Of a stretch of 50,255 nt of DNA, positions 8,971 through 16,883 are shown piece by piece (position 1 is the first letter of the stretch; each line of letters opens with the position of its first letter). This DNA comes from Chloroflexi bacterium RBG_16_56_11 (GTDB taxonomy: Bacteria > Chloroflexota > Dehalococcoidia > Dehalococcoidales > RBG-16-60-22): NCBI GenBank assembly GCA_001796865.1, contig MGNQ01000019.1, forward strand, positions 4,472 to 54,726, in the 5' to 3' direction. Both the position numbers and the translations under genes were made by a program. A model generated the notes under the pieces. It was not told where the DNA came from. It searched no databases and saw only the letters and a list, made by a program, of their open reading frames with translations.

Positions 8971-9045
8971 GTCATTGCGAGGGCAAGCCCGAAGCAATCC
9001 GTTTTTTTCCGGGTTGGCAGATTGCTTCGCTTTGCTCGCAATGAC
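8971..9045. repeat. GTCATTGCGAG palindromic interspersed repeat
   Basis: The element begins GTCATTGCGAG and ends CTCGCAATGAC, the exact inverse, with AAGCAATCC and AGATTGCTTCG as inner inverted arms. Related copies lie at 11519, 15691 and 16221. Confidence 0.8.
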
Positions 9046-9133
9046 AAGTCATACCCTTATTTGACAGTCCCCGCTTCACGGAATTAAGATAGTTGTGGCA
9101 AAAGAAGTAGACTATCAAGCAGGAGGTATACCG

Positions 9134-9898
9134 ATGGCGGGATTGTTCCAGGGTAAGGTCGCCGTGGTGACCGGCGCCGGGCTGGGGCTGGGAAGGGCGG
9201 CGGCGATGGCTTTCGCGCGTGAAGGCGCCAGGGTCGTCGTCGCCGATATCGACAGCAAGAATGGTCAGCTGACCGTCGACGCGATTAAAAAGGCCGGCGG
9301 CGAGGCTATGTTCATCAAGACCGACGTTTCCAGGGAAGCCGATGTTGCGGCGATGGTGGACAAGACCGTGGCAGACTACGGGCGGCTGGACTGCGCTCAC
9401 AACAACGTCGGCATAGAAGAGCTGCCCCACCCCATCACCGAGGGCACCGAGGAGCAGTGGTACCGCCTCGTGGACGTGGACCTGAAGGGCATCTGGCTCT
9501 GCCTGAAACACGAGATAAAATACATGGAAAATCACGGCGGCGGGTCCATCGTGAATACTTCATCGATTGCCGGGCTCATCGGGGCGCCGGGCCAGGCAAT
9601 CTATTCCGCCTGCAAGTGGGGGGTCAATGGCCTGACGAAGTCGGCGGCGGCGGACTACGCCAAGAAGGGCATCCGCGTGAACTCCGTCTGTCCCGCCGGT
9701 ATGAAGGGTACTGGATTTTACAAGCGGATGCTCGCGAACCAGCCTGGCATGGCGGAAGCGGTGGTGAGAATGGTGCCCCTGGGCAGGGACTCGGAGCCGG
9801 AAGAAATCGCCGAGGCGGTGATATGGCTCTGCTCAGACCGGGCCTCCTATGTCACCGGGGCAGTCATGCCCATCGACGGCGGCTTCACCGTCTCGTAG
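9134..9898 (+). CDS. Short-chain dehydrogenase/reductase (classical SDR)
   Basis: A 254-residue classical SDR. The ATG at 9134 follows a strong GGAGG site; an upstream in-frame start lacks one. The nucleotide-binding motif TGAGLGLG is at residues 13-20, the NNVG structural motif at 90-93, the catalytic serine region NTSS at 141-144, and the Y157-x3-K161 pair within YSACK. D38/D40 after the second strand favours NAD(H) over NADP(H). The C-terminus carries the usual TGAVMPIDGG. It would interconvert a secondary alcohol and ketone; neighbouring thiolase, CoA-transferase and epimerase genes suggest a hydroxyacyl-CoA or cyclic alcohol substrate. Confidence 0.9.
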   Translation: MAGLFQGKVAVVTGAGLGLGRAAAMAFAREGARVVVADIDSKNGQLTVDAIKKAGGEAMFIKTDVSREADVAAMVDKTVADYGRLDCAHNNVGIEELPHPITEGTEEQWYRLVDVDLKGIWLCLKHEIKYMENHGGGSIVNTSSIAGLIGAPGQAIYSACKWGVNGLTKSAAADYAKKGIRVNSVCPAGMKGTGFYKRMLANQPGMAEAVVRMVPLGRDSEPEEIAEAVIWLCSDRASYVTGAVMPIDGGFTVS

Positions 9899-10041
9899 CG
9901 GCCACCGGCGAGTGAGCTAGCAACTCAGGCCGGACATTACGTATCCGTCCGCGGCGTTGCTTCAGAGTATCCGGCGATAGCAGCGCTGGTAATGACACGG
10001 GAGACCGTTATAAAATCAGCGAGGAGAAAGGAACCGGGGAG

Positions 10042-11466
10042 ATGGCTGGCATTCGATCCATCGGTGTTTACCTGCCGATATACAGGTTACCCCGCGAAGA
10101 GATAGCCAGGGCATGGGCGGGAAGGAGCATGGCCGGCACTAAAGCCGTGGCCGGCTATGACGAGGACGCCGTGACCATGGCAGCGGCGACCACGCTGGAA
10201 TGCCTGGCCAGGCGCGGAGACAAAGCTGACGGCCTTTTCCTGGCGACGACCACCGCTCCGTACAAGGAGAAGCAGTCCGCGGCAATTATCGCCAGCGTTA
10301 CCGACCTTCCCGAGGCGTGCCATACCGCCGACTTCACCGACTCGCTCAGGTCGACGACGATAGCCATAAAAGCCGCCATCGAGGCGGTCAAGGCCGGCTC
10401 GGCGAAAAACGTGATTGTGGCGGCATCCGACTGCCGTCCCGCCGCCGCCAAAGGTGCGCTGGAACTGGCCCTGGGCGATGGCGCGGCCGCGGTGATGATA
10501 GGCTCGGAAGACGTCATCGCCGAGGTTGAGGGCAGCTATTCGATATTCAACGACTTTACCGACTACTGGCGGACGGCTGACGATACGTTTGTCCGCACCA
10601 CCGAAGGGCGTTTCATCGACGAGGTCGGCTACCTCCCCGCAATGCAGTCGGCCGTTTCCGGCCTGCTGAAAAAATACAAGCTCGCGCTGGCAGACTTTAC
10701 CAGAGTGGTCTATTATGCCAGCGACACCCGCCAGCACGCCGCCCTGGCCCGACGTCTCAAGCTCGACAAGGCGCAGGTGCAGGACCCCCTCTATAACGAA
10801 ATCGGCAACACCGGGACGGCAGCGGCACTCCTCATGCTCACCGCGGCTCTGGAAAAGGCCAGACCCGGCGACCGTATTCTCTTCGCCGGCTACGGCGACG
10901 GTTGCGATTGTTTTATCCTCCGCATCACCGATGAAATCAAGAAAGTCCAGAATAAACCGCCTATCTCACCAAAGCTGTCCGGAAAAATTAACATTAGCTA
11001 CGGGCAGTACCTTACCTGGCGCAATCTCATCCCCGCCGAAGCCTCGACACTGCCGGAGCGCCCGCCCATCTCCCTGCCGGGGCGCTGGCGGGAGCGGCGG
11101 GCGATTGCCGCCCTCTACGGGGCCAGGTGCAAAAAGTGCGGCACCCCCCAGATTTCGCAGATAGGGCAGGCCCCGCGGGTGTGCGTCCAGTGCCAGGCCA
11201 AAGACGAGTTCGAGCCATATAAGTTTTCCGATAAAAAAGGGAAGCTGTTCAGCTACGCCATCGACCAGCTCCAGCCGACCCTCAATCCGCCCGGCGTTAA
11301 CGGGGTCGTCGACTTCGAGGGGGGAGGGCGGCTGATATGCGAGTTGACCGACTGCGAGATTGACAAAGTGGCAGTGGGCATGCCATTGGAGATGACCTTC
11401 CGGAAGATGTTTTCCAGCCGGGGCATCAACAACTATTTCTGGAAGGCTAAGCCAGTCTCTGAATAA
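10042..11466 (+). CDS. HMG-CoA-synthase-like thiolase-fold protein fused to a DUF35 zinc-ribbon/OB-fold domain
   Basis: A 474-residue fusion. Residues 1 to about 300 follow the HMG-CoA synthase/KAS III fold, opening with MAGIRSIGVYLPIYRL and containing the late EIGNTGTAAALL motif. From about 350 a DUF35 module starts, with a zinc ribbon (C363-x2-C366 and C381-x2-C384) and an OB-fold ending near KMFSSRGINNYFWK. The catalytic Cys expected around residue 102 reads SLRSTT, so Leu replaces Cys, and the catalytic His region reads VVYYASD. The active site therefore looks degenerate. In archaea a thiolase, HMG-CoA synthase and DUF35 protein form one complex; here the DUF35 part is fused and the thiolase gene is next door. 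A scaffold or channelling role, or a different acyl chemistry, is possible. Confidence 0.8.
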   Translation: MAGIRSIGVYLPIYRLPREEIARAWAGRSMAGTKAVAGYDEDAVTMAAATTLECLARRGDKADGLFLATTTAPYKEKQSAAIIASVTDLPEACHTADFTDSLRSTTIAIKAAIEAVKAGSAKNVIVAASDCRPAAAKGALELALGDGAAAVMIGSEDVIAEVEGSYSIFNDFTDYWRTADDTFVRTTEGRFIDEVGYLPAMQSAVSGLLKKYKLALADFTRVVYYASDTRQHAALARRLKLDKAQVQDPLYNEIGNTGTAAALLMLTAALEKARPGDRILFAGYGDGCDCFILRITDEIKKVQNKPPISPKLSGKINISYGQYLTWRNLIPAEASTLPERPPISLPGRWRERRAIAALYGARCKKCGTPQISQIGQAPRVCVQCQAKDEFEPYKFSDKKGKLFSYAIDQLQPTLNPPGVNGVVDFEGGGRLICELTDCEIDKVAVGMPLEMTFRKMFSSRGINNYFWKAKPVSE

Positions 11467-11474
11467 TACATTAT

Positions 11475-11593
11475 GTCATTCCAGCCTTCGCTGGAATCCA
11501 GCGGGTAAGAGGAGGGGGGTCATTGCGAGCGTAGCGAAGCAATCCGCTACCCGTGAAAACGGATTGTTTCGGCATTCCATGCCTCGCCATGAC
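11475..11593. repeat. Two adjacent palindromic interspersed repeats
   Basis: A GTCATTCCAGCCTTCGCTGGAATCCAG hairpin-type unit begins at 11475. A GTCATTGCGAGCGTAGCGAAGC unit follows at 11519-11593 and closes with CTCGCCATGAC. The pair ends only a few bases before the ribosome site of the thiolase gene, so the leader of that mRNA probably carries this structure. Confidence 0.75.
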
Positions 11594-11615
11594 AACTTGC
11601 TTTAGGAGGCCAATC

Positions 11616-12806
11616 ATGGACGGCATTAAGGATAAAGTCGCTATCGTGGGCATGGGCTGCACGAAGTTCGGGGAGCGCTGGGACAAAGGCGTGGAAGACC
11701 TCATCGTCGAGGCCGCCTACGAGGCCTTCGAAGACGCGGGAATCGGGCCAAAAGACGTCCAGGCCGCCTGGATAGGAACGGTCTTTTCCGGCCTCAGCGC
11801 TATCACGCTATCGCCGCTACAGCTGCAGTACATACCCATGACCCGCGTCGAGAACATGTGCGCCACCGGGTCGGAGGCGCTGAGGGCGGCGAGCTACGCC
11901 GTGGCCGCCGGCGTCTGCGATATCGCCCTGGCCGTGGGCGTGGAGAAGCTCAAAGACTCCGGTGCCACCGGCGTCAAGGGACCGAGCGTCGTCGGAGATA
12001 ACCAGGACGGCAGCTCGGGCATCGGGCCGGGCTACAGCGCCCCGGCCTCCTTCGCTTATATGGCGACCCGCTATTTCCACGAATACAATCTCAAGCCCGA
12101 AGAGGGGAAAAGACTGCTGGCGCAGATCGCTGTCAAGAACCACCACAACGGCAGCCTCAACCCCAAGGCCCATTTCCAGAACGAGCTGACCATCGAGCAG
12201 GTGGTCAACGCCCCGATTATCGCCTGGCCCCTGGGCCTTTTCGACTGTTGCGGCGTCAGCGACGGCGCCGCCGTGGCCGTCGTCACCCGTGCCGACATAG
12301 CGAAAAGTTTTCGCAAGGACCCTATCTATATCAAGGCTATGCAGATAAACGTCGGGGCTAGACAAGGCGCGATGAGGCAGGACTACGACTTCGTCCACAT
12401 CGAGGAGAACGTACTCGGCTCCCGCAAGGCCTACGCCGAGGCCGGCGTGAAAAACCCGCGCCAGGAGATAAGCCTGGCCGAGGTGCACGACTGTTTCAGC
12501 ATCCACGAGATGATTGTCTACGAAGACCTTGGGTTCAGTCCGCGGGGCCGGGCGCGTGATGACATCGAGGCCGGGACGTTCACCCTCAAGGGCGACCTGC
12601 CGGTGAATACCGACGGCGGCCTGAAGTGCTTCGGGCACCCGCTGGGGGCGAGCGGGCTGAGGATGATGTACGAGGTCTATAAGCAGCTCCAGGGCAAGGC
12701 CGGGCCGCGGCAGGTGAAAAACCCGCGCCTGGGACTGACCCATAACCTGGGCGGCAACGCCGGGACGGGCATTTGCAGCTGCTTCATCGTGGGCAACGAG
12801 AAGTAA
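11616..12806 (+). CDS. Thiolase family protein (SCP-x/acetyl-CoA acetyltransferase-like)
   Basis: A 396-residue thiolase. The ATG follows TAGGAGG; the in-frame ATG upstream lies within a repeat. The nucleophilic cysteine is C82 in ENMCATGSEALR. The HDCFSIHEM block is the counterpart of the usual NEAFA loop, as in SCP-x-type thiolases. The C-terminal GHPLGASG holds the active-site His. This subclass commonly pairs with DUF35 proteins, and the preceding gene encodes an HMG-CoA-synthase-like protein fused to DUF35, which fits a shared complex. It would cleave or form a 3-oxoacyl-CoA. Catalytic residues appear intact, in contrast to the upstream partner. Confidence 0.9.
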   Translation: MDGIKDKVAIVGMGCTKFGERWDKGVEDLIVEAAYEAFEDAGIGPKDVQAAWIGTVFSGLSAITLSPLQLQYIPMTRVENMCATGSEALRAASYAVAAGVCDIALAVGVEKLKDSGATGVKGPSVVGDNQDGSSGIGPGYSAPASFAYMATRYFHEYNLKPEEGKRLLAQIAVKNHHNGSLNPKAHFQNELTIEQVVNAPIIAWPLGLFDCCGVSDGAAVAVVTRADIAKSFRKDPIYIKAMQINVGARQGAMRQDYDFVHIEENVLGSRKAYAEAGVKNPRQEISLAEVHDCFSIHEMIVYEDLGFSPRGRARDDIEAGTFTLKGDLPVNTDGGLKCFGHPLGASGLRMMYEVYKQLQGKAGPRQVKNPRLGLTHNLGGNAGTGICSCFIVGNEK

Positions 12807-12827
12807 AGTTTTCAAATGTTTTTATTA

Positions 12828-12912
12828 CCTCTCCCTTGAGGGGAGAGGCTAGGTGAGGGTGAAATGATGAATCTGCCCCTCGCCTTATTCCTTTCCCACG
12901 AGGGGAGAGGAG
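12828..12912. repeat. CTCTCCCTTGAGGGGAGAGG-type interspersed repeats
   Basis: Two related units occur between the thiolase and CoA-transferase genes. The first is an inverted repeat, CTCTCCC with GGGGAGAG arms, followed by GCTAGGTGAGGGTG (12829-12862). The second is a degenerate copy around 12888-12911 (CCTTTCCCACGAGGGGAGAGG). The ribosome site of the next gene lies just beyond. Confidence 0.65.
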
Positions 12913-12951
12913 AACATATGTTGGCACTCTAAGTGAGGAGGTACTCCTGAA

Positions 12952-14166
12952 ATGAAAATGGCTCTGGAAGGTATCAGGGTGCTGGACGTCAGCGAGGCGG
13001 GGCTGGCGCCGGTGTGCTGCCGTATCCTGGCGGACATGGGGGCGGAGGTCATCAAGGTGGAGCGGACGGAGAGCGGTGACCAGACCCGGGGTATTTTAAA
13101 AATAAGCGGCAACGTGCCGGTTTATGATATCAACTACGTCTTCGAGTTCTATAATTTCAATAAAAAGGGTATCACACTTGACCTCAAGCAGAAGGAAGGC
13201 CGCCAGATTCTCCATAAACTCGTGGAAAAGTCGGACGTCTTCGTGTGTAACTTCCGGCCGCATGCCCTCAAAAGCCTGGAGCTGGAATACCAGACCATCT
13301 CGAAAATAAACCCACGCATCATTTACACCCATCTCAGCGGCTACGGGCTCCACGGGCCGGAGAAAGACGTCGGCGCTTACGACTTCGTCGGCTACTGGGC
13401 GCGCAGCGGGGTGATGGCCTCGCTGGGAGAGCCGGGCACGCCCCTGCCCTTCCAGGTCCCCGGCTTCGGCGACAACACCACCGGCATGTACGCCGCCTGC
13501 GCTATCATGATGGCCCTTTTCCACCGGGAGCGCACCGGTGAAGGCCAGGAGGTCTGCGTCTCCCTCATCGGCGGGGGGATATGGTCGATGGGCATCGTGC
13601 TGTCTTCCGTGCTGGCCACCGGACTAGAATATCCCCGCGTCTCGCGGACGTGCCAGAGCAATCCCATTTTCAACAGCTACGAGTGCGCCGACGGGAAATG
13701 GCTGCAAATGGCCTGCATCCAGGGCGACCGCTACTGGAGTGGCGTCTGCAAGGCGCTGGAGCTGGGCAAGCTGGAAAACGATCCGCGTTTTGAGACGCAT
13801 GAAAAGCGGATGAAAAACAACCTGGCTTTAATCCCCATTCTCGATAAGGTATTCAAGTCGAAACCGATCGATGAATGGGCCAAACGGCTGGCTAAAGAGA
13901 ATGTCATCTGGACAGTGGTCAAGACGCCCGCCGAAGTGGCCGCCGACCCCACCCCCTGGGCAGACGGCTATTTCCGGGAAATCGACCACCCCTCCGGTAA
14001 AAAGCTCAAGATGATTACGCCGCCCTGGCAGTTCAGCCGGACCCCGCCGACCATCAGGAGTACCGCACCGGAGTTCGGCCAGCACACCGAGGAAGTGCTC
14101 ACCGGCGTCCTCGGTTATAGCTGGGATGAGATTACAGCATTAAAAGACAAAGGGGTGATAGCCTGA
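12952..14166 (+). CDS. CaiB/BaiF family CoA-transferase (class III)
   Basis: A 404-residue class III CoA-transferase of normal length. The N-terminus has LEGIRVLDVSEAGLAPVCCRILADMGAEVIKVE, the CoA-binding opening. The catalytic Asp is D174 in GFGDNTTGMYAACAIMMAL, followed by HRERTGEGQEVCVSL. The C-terminus has the usual GQHTEEVL motif. A GAGGAGGT site precedes the start; an ATG two codons later is an alternative. The enzyme would move CoA between acids without ATP. Beside the thiolase and two SDRs it probably activates the acid entering this pathway, but the substrate is unknown. Confidence 0.9.
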   Translation: MKMALEGIRVLDVSEAGLAPVCCRILADMGAEVIKVERTESGDQTRGILKISGNVPVYDINYVFEFYNFNKKGITLDLKQKEGRQILHKLVEKSDVFVCNFRPHALKSLELEYQTISKINPRIIYTHLSGYGLHGPEKDVGAYDFVGYWARSGVMASLGEPGTPLPFQVPGFGDNTTGMYAACAIMMALFHRERTGEGQEVCVSLIGGGIWSMGIVLSSVLATGLEYPRVSRTCQSNPIFNSYECADGKWLQMACIQGDRYWSGVCKALELGKLENDPRFETHEKRMKNNLALIPILDKVFKSKPIDEWAKRLAKENVIWTVVKTPAEVAADPTPWADGYFREIDHPSGKKLKMITPPWQFSRTPPTIRSTAPEFGQHTEEVLTGVLGYSWDEITALKDKGVIA

Positions 14167-14186
14167 TTTCATTAACGATATAAACA

Positions 14187-14214
14187 CTGTCATTCTGGAG
14201 CGAAGCGAAGAATC
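14187..14214. repeat. Left inverted-repeat arm flanking the GIY-YIG gene
   Basis: Reads CTGTCATTCTGGAG then CGAAGCGAAGAATC. Its two ends are the reverse complements of the ends of the element at 14586-14640, on the other side of the nuclease gene. Confidence 0.75.
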
Positions 14215-14267
14215 CGGTGGGTGGGTGGTCGGATAGTGCCATGACAATCTAAAAACACAGAGGACTA

Positions 14268-14605
14268 ATGAAAGAGTATTATGTATATATCCTGTCTAAT
14301 AAACGCGGAACTTTATATACCGGTGTCACCAGCGACTAGAGCAACGTATTTATCAGCACAAGAACAAGTCAATCGAAGGTTTTACCAAAAGATATAATAT
14401 TACCGGGCTGGTGTATTTTGAGTCCAGCAGTGATGTGACCGTAGCCATTGCGAGAGAAAAGCAAATAAAAGGCCTGCTTAGAAGCAAAAAGATAGAGTTG
14501 ATAAAGACGATGAACCCAAAGTGGGAAGATTTAAGTGAAGCCTGGTTTGGAACCGATGTGAATAAACAGCCACTCACCACTTCCAGATTCTTCGTCCCCC
14601 AGTAG
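14268..14605 (+). pseudogene. GIY-YIG (UPF0213-type) nuclease, frameshifted
   Basis: The gene starts MKEYYVYILSNKRGTLYTGVTSD with an AGAGGA site, then hits TAG at about 14337. In the next frame the family sequence resumes as QRIYQHKNKSIEGFTKRYNIT...VYFESS...AIAREKQIKG and ends NPKWEDLSEAWFG. Reading GAC-CTA-GAG-CAA at the junction would restore the D-L-E-Q-R consensus, so a single missing C after 14336 explains the break. These are about 90-residue single-domain nucleases with a conserved Tyr pair, Arg and Glu; the GIY equivalent here is LYTGV. The gene lies exactly between inverted-repeat arms, and its last codons run into the right-hand repeat. A sequencing or assembly slip cannot be excluded. 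Confidence 0.8.
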
Positions 14606-14640
14606 GTATACGGGGTAACTGAGGGACTCCAGAATGACAG
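14586..14640. repeat. Right inverted-repeat arm flanking the GIY-YIG gene
   Basis: It begins GATTCTTCGTC and ends GGACTCCAGAATGACAG, the inverse of the left arm at 14187-14214. The stop codon of the nuclease frame lies inside it. Confidence 0.75.
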
Positions 14641-14735
14641 TTTCCCGATAACTTTATAACAAGGAATCTTGAGCCAGTAAAAAGTATCAAATATACCTGC
14701 CAAGAAGTTGGTCTTGATCAACAAGGAGGCACCCG

Positions 14736-15674
14736 ATGGGAGAGCTACTGAAAGGTAAGGTGGCGGCGGTGACCGGGGCCGGGAAGGGTATCGGCCGGGC
14801 GGAAGCCATCGGCCTGGCGGCCCAGGGGGCGAAGGTCGTGGTCAACGACCTGGGCACGGCGGTCGACGGCAAGGGGACGTCGCACGGCCCGGCGGAAGAG
14901 GTCATCGCCGAGATAAAAAAGGCCGGCGGCGAGGCCGTACCCAGCTACGATAGTGTCGCTACACCCGAAGGGGCGGAAGCCATTGTAAAAAAAGCGGTCG
15001 ACGCCTTCGGGCGCCTCGACGTGCTGGTCAATAACGCCGGGTTCAATCGCGACCGCATGGTCTACAACACCACCGATGAAGAGTGGGAATCGGTGATAAA
15101 AACGAACCTCAACGGGACGTTCTACTGCACCCGGGCAGCCTGCCGGGTAATGCGGCAGCAGAACTACGGGCGTATCATCAATACCTCATCCCACGCCGGG
15201 CTCGGCAATATGGGCCAGGCCAACTACTCCGCCGCCAAGGAAGGGATAGTCGGCCTGACGCGGACGGTCGCCCGGGACATGGGACGCTATGGCGTCACCT
15301 GCAACGTCATCCGCCCGGTGGCCGGCACGCGGGGTTTTATCGAGATGGTCCAGGAGAAAGGCCTCAAGGACGCCTGGGCCAAGATGTGGGGCGCCGAGGT
15401 AGCAGAGAGAAGACTGAAACAGATGTTGGAGCTCAACATGCCGGAAGATATCGCCTCCCTGGCCGTTTACCTCGCCAGCGAGAAGGCGGATAATGTCAAC
15501 GGATGCGTCTTCGAGGTGTGGCACGGGCACGTCGGCATCTATGTCGATCCCCCGCCCGTGGAGCAGGTGCTGTGGAAGGACGGCCGCTGGACGCCGGAAG
15601 AGCTGGCGGAGACCATGCCGGCGACGCTGACCCGGGGCAAGGTCCGGGAGCTGCCGCCGATATTCCCATTTTAG
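14736..15674 (+). CDS. SDR family dehydrogenase, MFE-2 hydroxyacyl-CoA dehydrogenase-like
   Basis: A 312-residue SDR with an AAGGAGG site before the ATG. The cofactor motif TGAGKGIG is at residues 13-20, and VVVNDLGTAVDGKGTSHGPAEEV matches the dehydrogenase domain of peroxisomal multifunctional enzyme type 2. NNAG is at 99-102, NTSS near 149-152, and Y164-x3-K168 in YSAAK. A C-terminal extension of about 60 residues (after NGCVFEVWHGHVGIY) is longer than in simple SDRs. It probably oxidises a 3-hydroxyacyl-CoA to the 3-oxoacyl-CoA taken by the thiolase. Its upstream region is separated from the CoA-transferase by the repeat-borne nuclease pseudogene. Confidence 0.88.
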   Translation: MGELLKGKVAAVTGAGKGIGRAEAIGLAAQGAKVVVNDLGTAVDGKGTSHGPAEEVIAEIKKAGGEAVPSYDSVATPEGAEAIVKKAVDAFGRLDVLVNNAGFNRDRMVYNTTDEEWESVIKTNLNGTFYCTRAACRVMRQQNYGRIINTSSHAGLGNMGQANYSAAKEGIVGLTRTVARDMGRYGVTCNVIRPVAGTRGFIEMVQEKGLKDAWAKMWGAEVAERRLKQMLELNMPEDIASLAVYLASEKADNVNGCVFEVWHGHVGIYVDPPPVEQVLWKDGRWTPEELAETMPATLTRGKVRELPPIFPF

Positions 15675-15690
15675 GTGCATGGTACCTCAT

Positions 15691-15767
15691 GTCATTGCGA
15701 GGAGCGTAGCGACGAAGCAATCCGCTATCAGAGAAAACCGGATTGTTTCGCTACCACTCGCAATGAC
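15691..15767. repeat. GTCATTGCGAGGAGCG palindromic interspersed repeat
   Basis: Begins GTCATTGCGAGGAGCGTAGC and ends CTCGCAATGAC, with inner GAAGCAATCC and GGATTGTTTCG arms. It lies between the SDR and epimerase genes. Confidence 0.8.
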
Positions 15768-15813
15768 AAGTTATGAAGTGATTTAGAATCATGATTTTTT
15801 CAGGAGGGCAACG

Positions 15814-16212
15814 GTGTTAAAGAAAATCGACCACATCGCTATCGTCGTCAAGGACGTGGATAAGGCGGTGAAGTCATACTCCGAGATGTTCGGCTTCAAA
15901 GCGGGGGAAAAGAGGCCGGGCCCTGGCGGCGAATTTATTTCCATGATGATGGCCATCGGCGATATGCGGGTTGAGCTGTTTCAGCCCTTGAAGCCGGGCA
16001 GCCATATGAGATTCCTCGAAGAAAAAGGCGGTGGCCTGCACCATATATCCTTCGCTACCGATGATATCATCAAGGACTTAAAAACGTTAAAAACCCAAGG
16101 TAGAAAACTCCAGAATGAAGAGCCGATGTCTCTGCCTAATGGCGATAAAGTAGCTTTCGTGCACCCGAGTGCAGCGGAGAACGTGCTCATTGAGCTGGTG
16201 CAGAGAGGGTAG
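15814..16212 (+). CDS. VOC/glyoxalase superfamily protein, methylmalonyl-CoA epimerase-like
   Basis: A 132-residue protein, the usual length for methylmalonyl-CoA epimerase. It uses a GTG start preceded by CAGGAGGG. It opens with LKKIDHIAIVVKDVDKAV and has GGGLHHISFATDD and a terminal NVLIELVQ. Likely metal ligands are H7, a mid-chain Glu, H76 or H77, and E127. It would epimerise a 2-methyl-branched acyl-CoA, linking propionate-type or branched degradation to mutase chemistry. Oddly, the last 33 bp before the stop region are repeated at 16321-16353, after a palindromic repeat. The duplicate can also be read as AAENVLIELVQRG and a stop, so the 3' end seems to have been duplicated when the repeat arrived. 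Confidence 0.88.
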   Translation: MLKKIDHIAIVVKDVDKAVKSYSEMFGFKAGEKRPGPGGEFISMMMAIGDMRVELFQPLKPGSHMRFLEEKGGGLHHISFATDDIIKDLKTLKTQGRKLQNEEPMSLPNGDKVAFVHPSAAENVLIELVQRG

Positions 16213-16220
16213 TACAGACT

Positions 16221-16306
16221 GTCATGGCGAGGAGCGCAGCGACGCGGCAATCTCAATCACCGGTTTAATTCTATCGTAGGGATTGCCACGCTTCGCTCGC
16301 AATGAC
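16221..16306. repeat. Palindromic repeat between duplicated epimerase 3' ends
   Basis: Begins GTCATGGCGAGGAGCGCAGC and ends CGCTCGCAATGAC. It is bracketed by 33-bp direct repeats at 16171-16203 and 16321-16353. Confidence 0.8.
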
Positions 16307-16320
16307 AACCCTTTTCCCGC

Positions 16321-16362
16321 GCTGCGGAGAACGTGCTCATTGAGCTGGTGCAGCGGGGCTGA
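16321..16362 (+). pseudogene. Duplicated 3' end of the epimerase gene
   Basis: Identical to the epimerase gene end for 33 bp apart from one mismatch, then diverging in synonymous codons (CGG GGC TGA instead of AGA GGG TAG), so both copies read AAENVLIELVQRG and stop. It has no start and no coding sequence before it. Confidence 0.8.
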
Positions 16363-16370
16363 CGTCCGCC

Positions 16371-16883
16371 TCAGATGAACCTTTCGAAGCGCTCTTTCTT
16401 CGCCTTGCAGATGGGACAGACCTCCGGCGGACCATCCCGGGCGCACAGATAGCCGCAGACGCGGCAGCGCCACACCGGCAGGGGTAGCGATTTCAACGTG
16501 GACCCAGGTTTGGCAACCTCTTTCTTGACTCTCTTTCCACGGGGCAGCCGGCGCTCGGGTATCGAGCCGGCCCTTTTCTTCCCCTCGAACACGTCCCGGG
16601 AGACGTAGAGACTACAATAGCACGCATCGTAGTCGGTAAGGTCAGGGTCGCGATAGTCGCAGGGGCAGATGATGTCCAGGTCTTCGTCCTTGTCGCCAGA
16701 GGCCAGGCGGCAGGGGCAGGCCCAGTACCCGTACCTTTTTTCGTTGACGAGCAGGCCCTTGACCAGCTCCCGGGTCATGCCCGCATCAGGATTGAGGTGG
16801 TAGCCGCCGGACTCCGCCTCGGAGTCCAGCCGCCGATACAGCCGCTCGACCTCGTCCGCCGAAACGTCCACGCGGTCGTTCAT
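16371..16883 (-). CDS. Ferredoxin-thioredoxin reductase catalytic subunit fused to rubredoxin
   Basis: A 170-residue fusion. Residues 1 to about 100 match the catalytic beta chain of ferredoxin-thioredoxin reductase, with C56-P-C58, C73-P-C75 and C88-Y-C90 providing the 4Fe-4S cluster and the redox disulfide. A basic linker follows, then a rubredoxin-like domain from about 136 with C140-x2-C143 and C156-x2-C159. The start codon overlaps the stop of the glutaredoxin-like gene (ATGA), indicating translational coupling. The pair would pass electrons from ferredoxin through FTR to a glutaredoxin/thioredoxin-like disulfide protein. The rubredoxin module may feed or drain the cluster. No variable FTR chain is seen here. 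Confidence 0.88.
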   Translation of the reverse strand: MNDRVDVSADEVERLYRRLDSEAESGGYHLNPDAGMTRELVKGLLVNEKRYGYWACPCRLASGDKDEDLDIICPCDYRDPDLTDYDACYCSLYVSRDVFEGKKRAGSIPERRLPRGKRVKKEVAKPGSTLKSLPLPVWRCRVCGYLCARDGPPEVCPICKAKKERFERFI

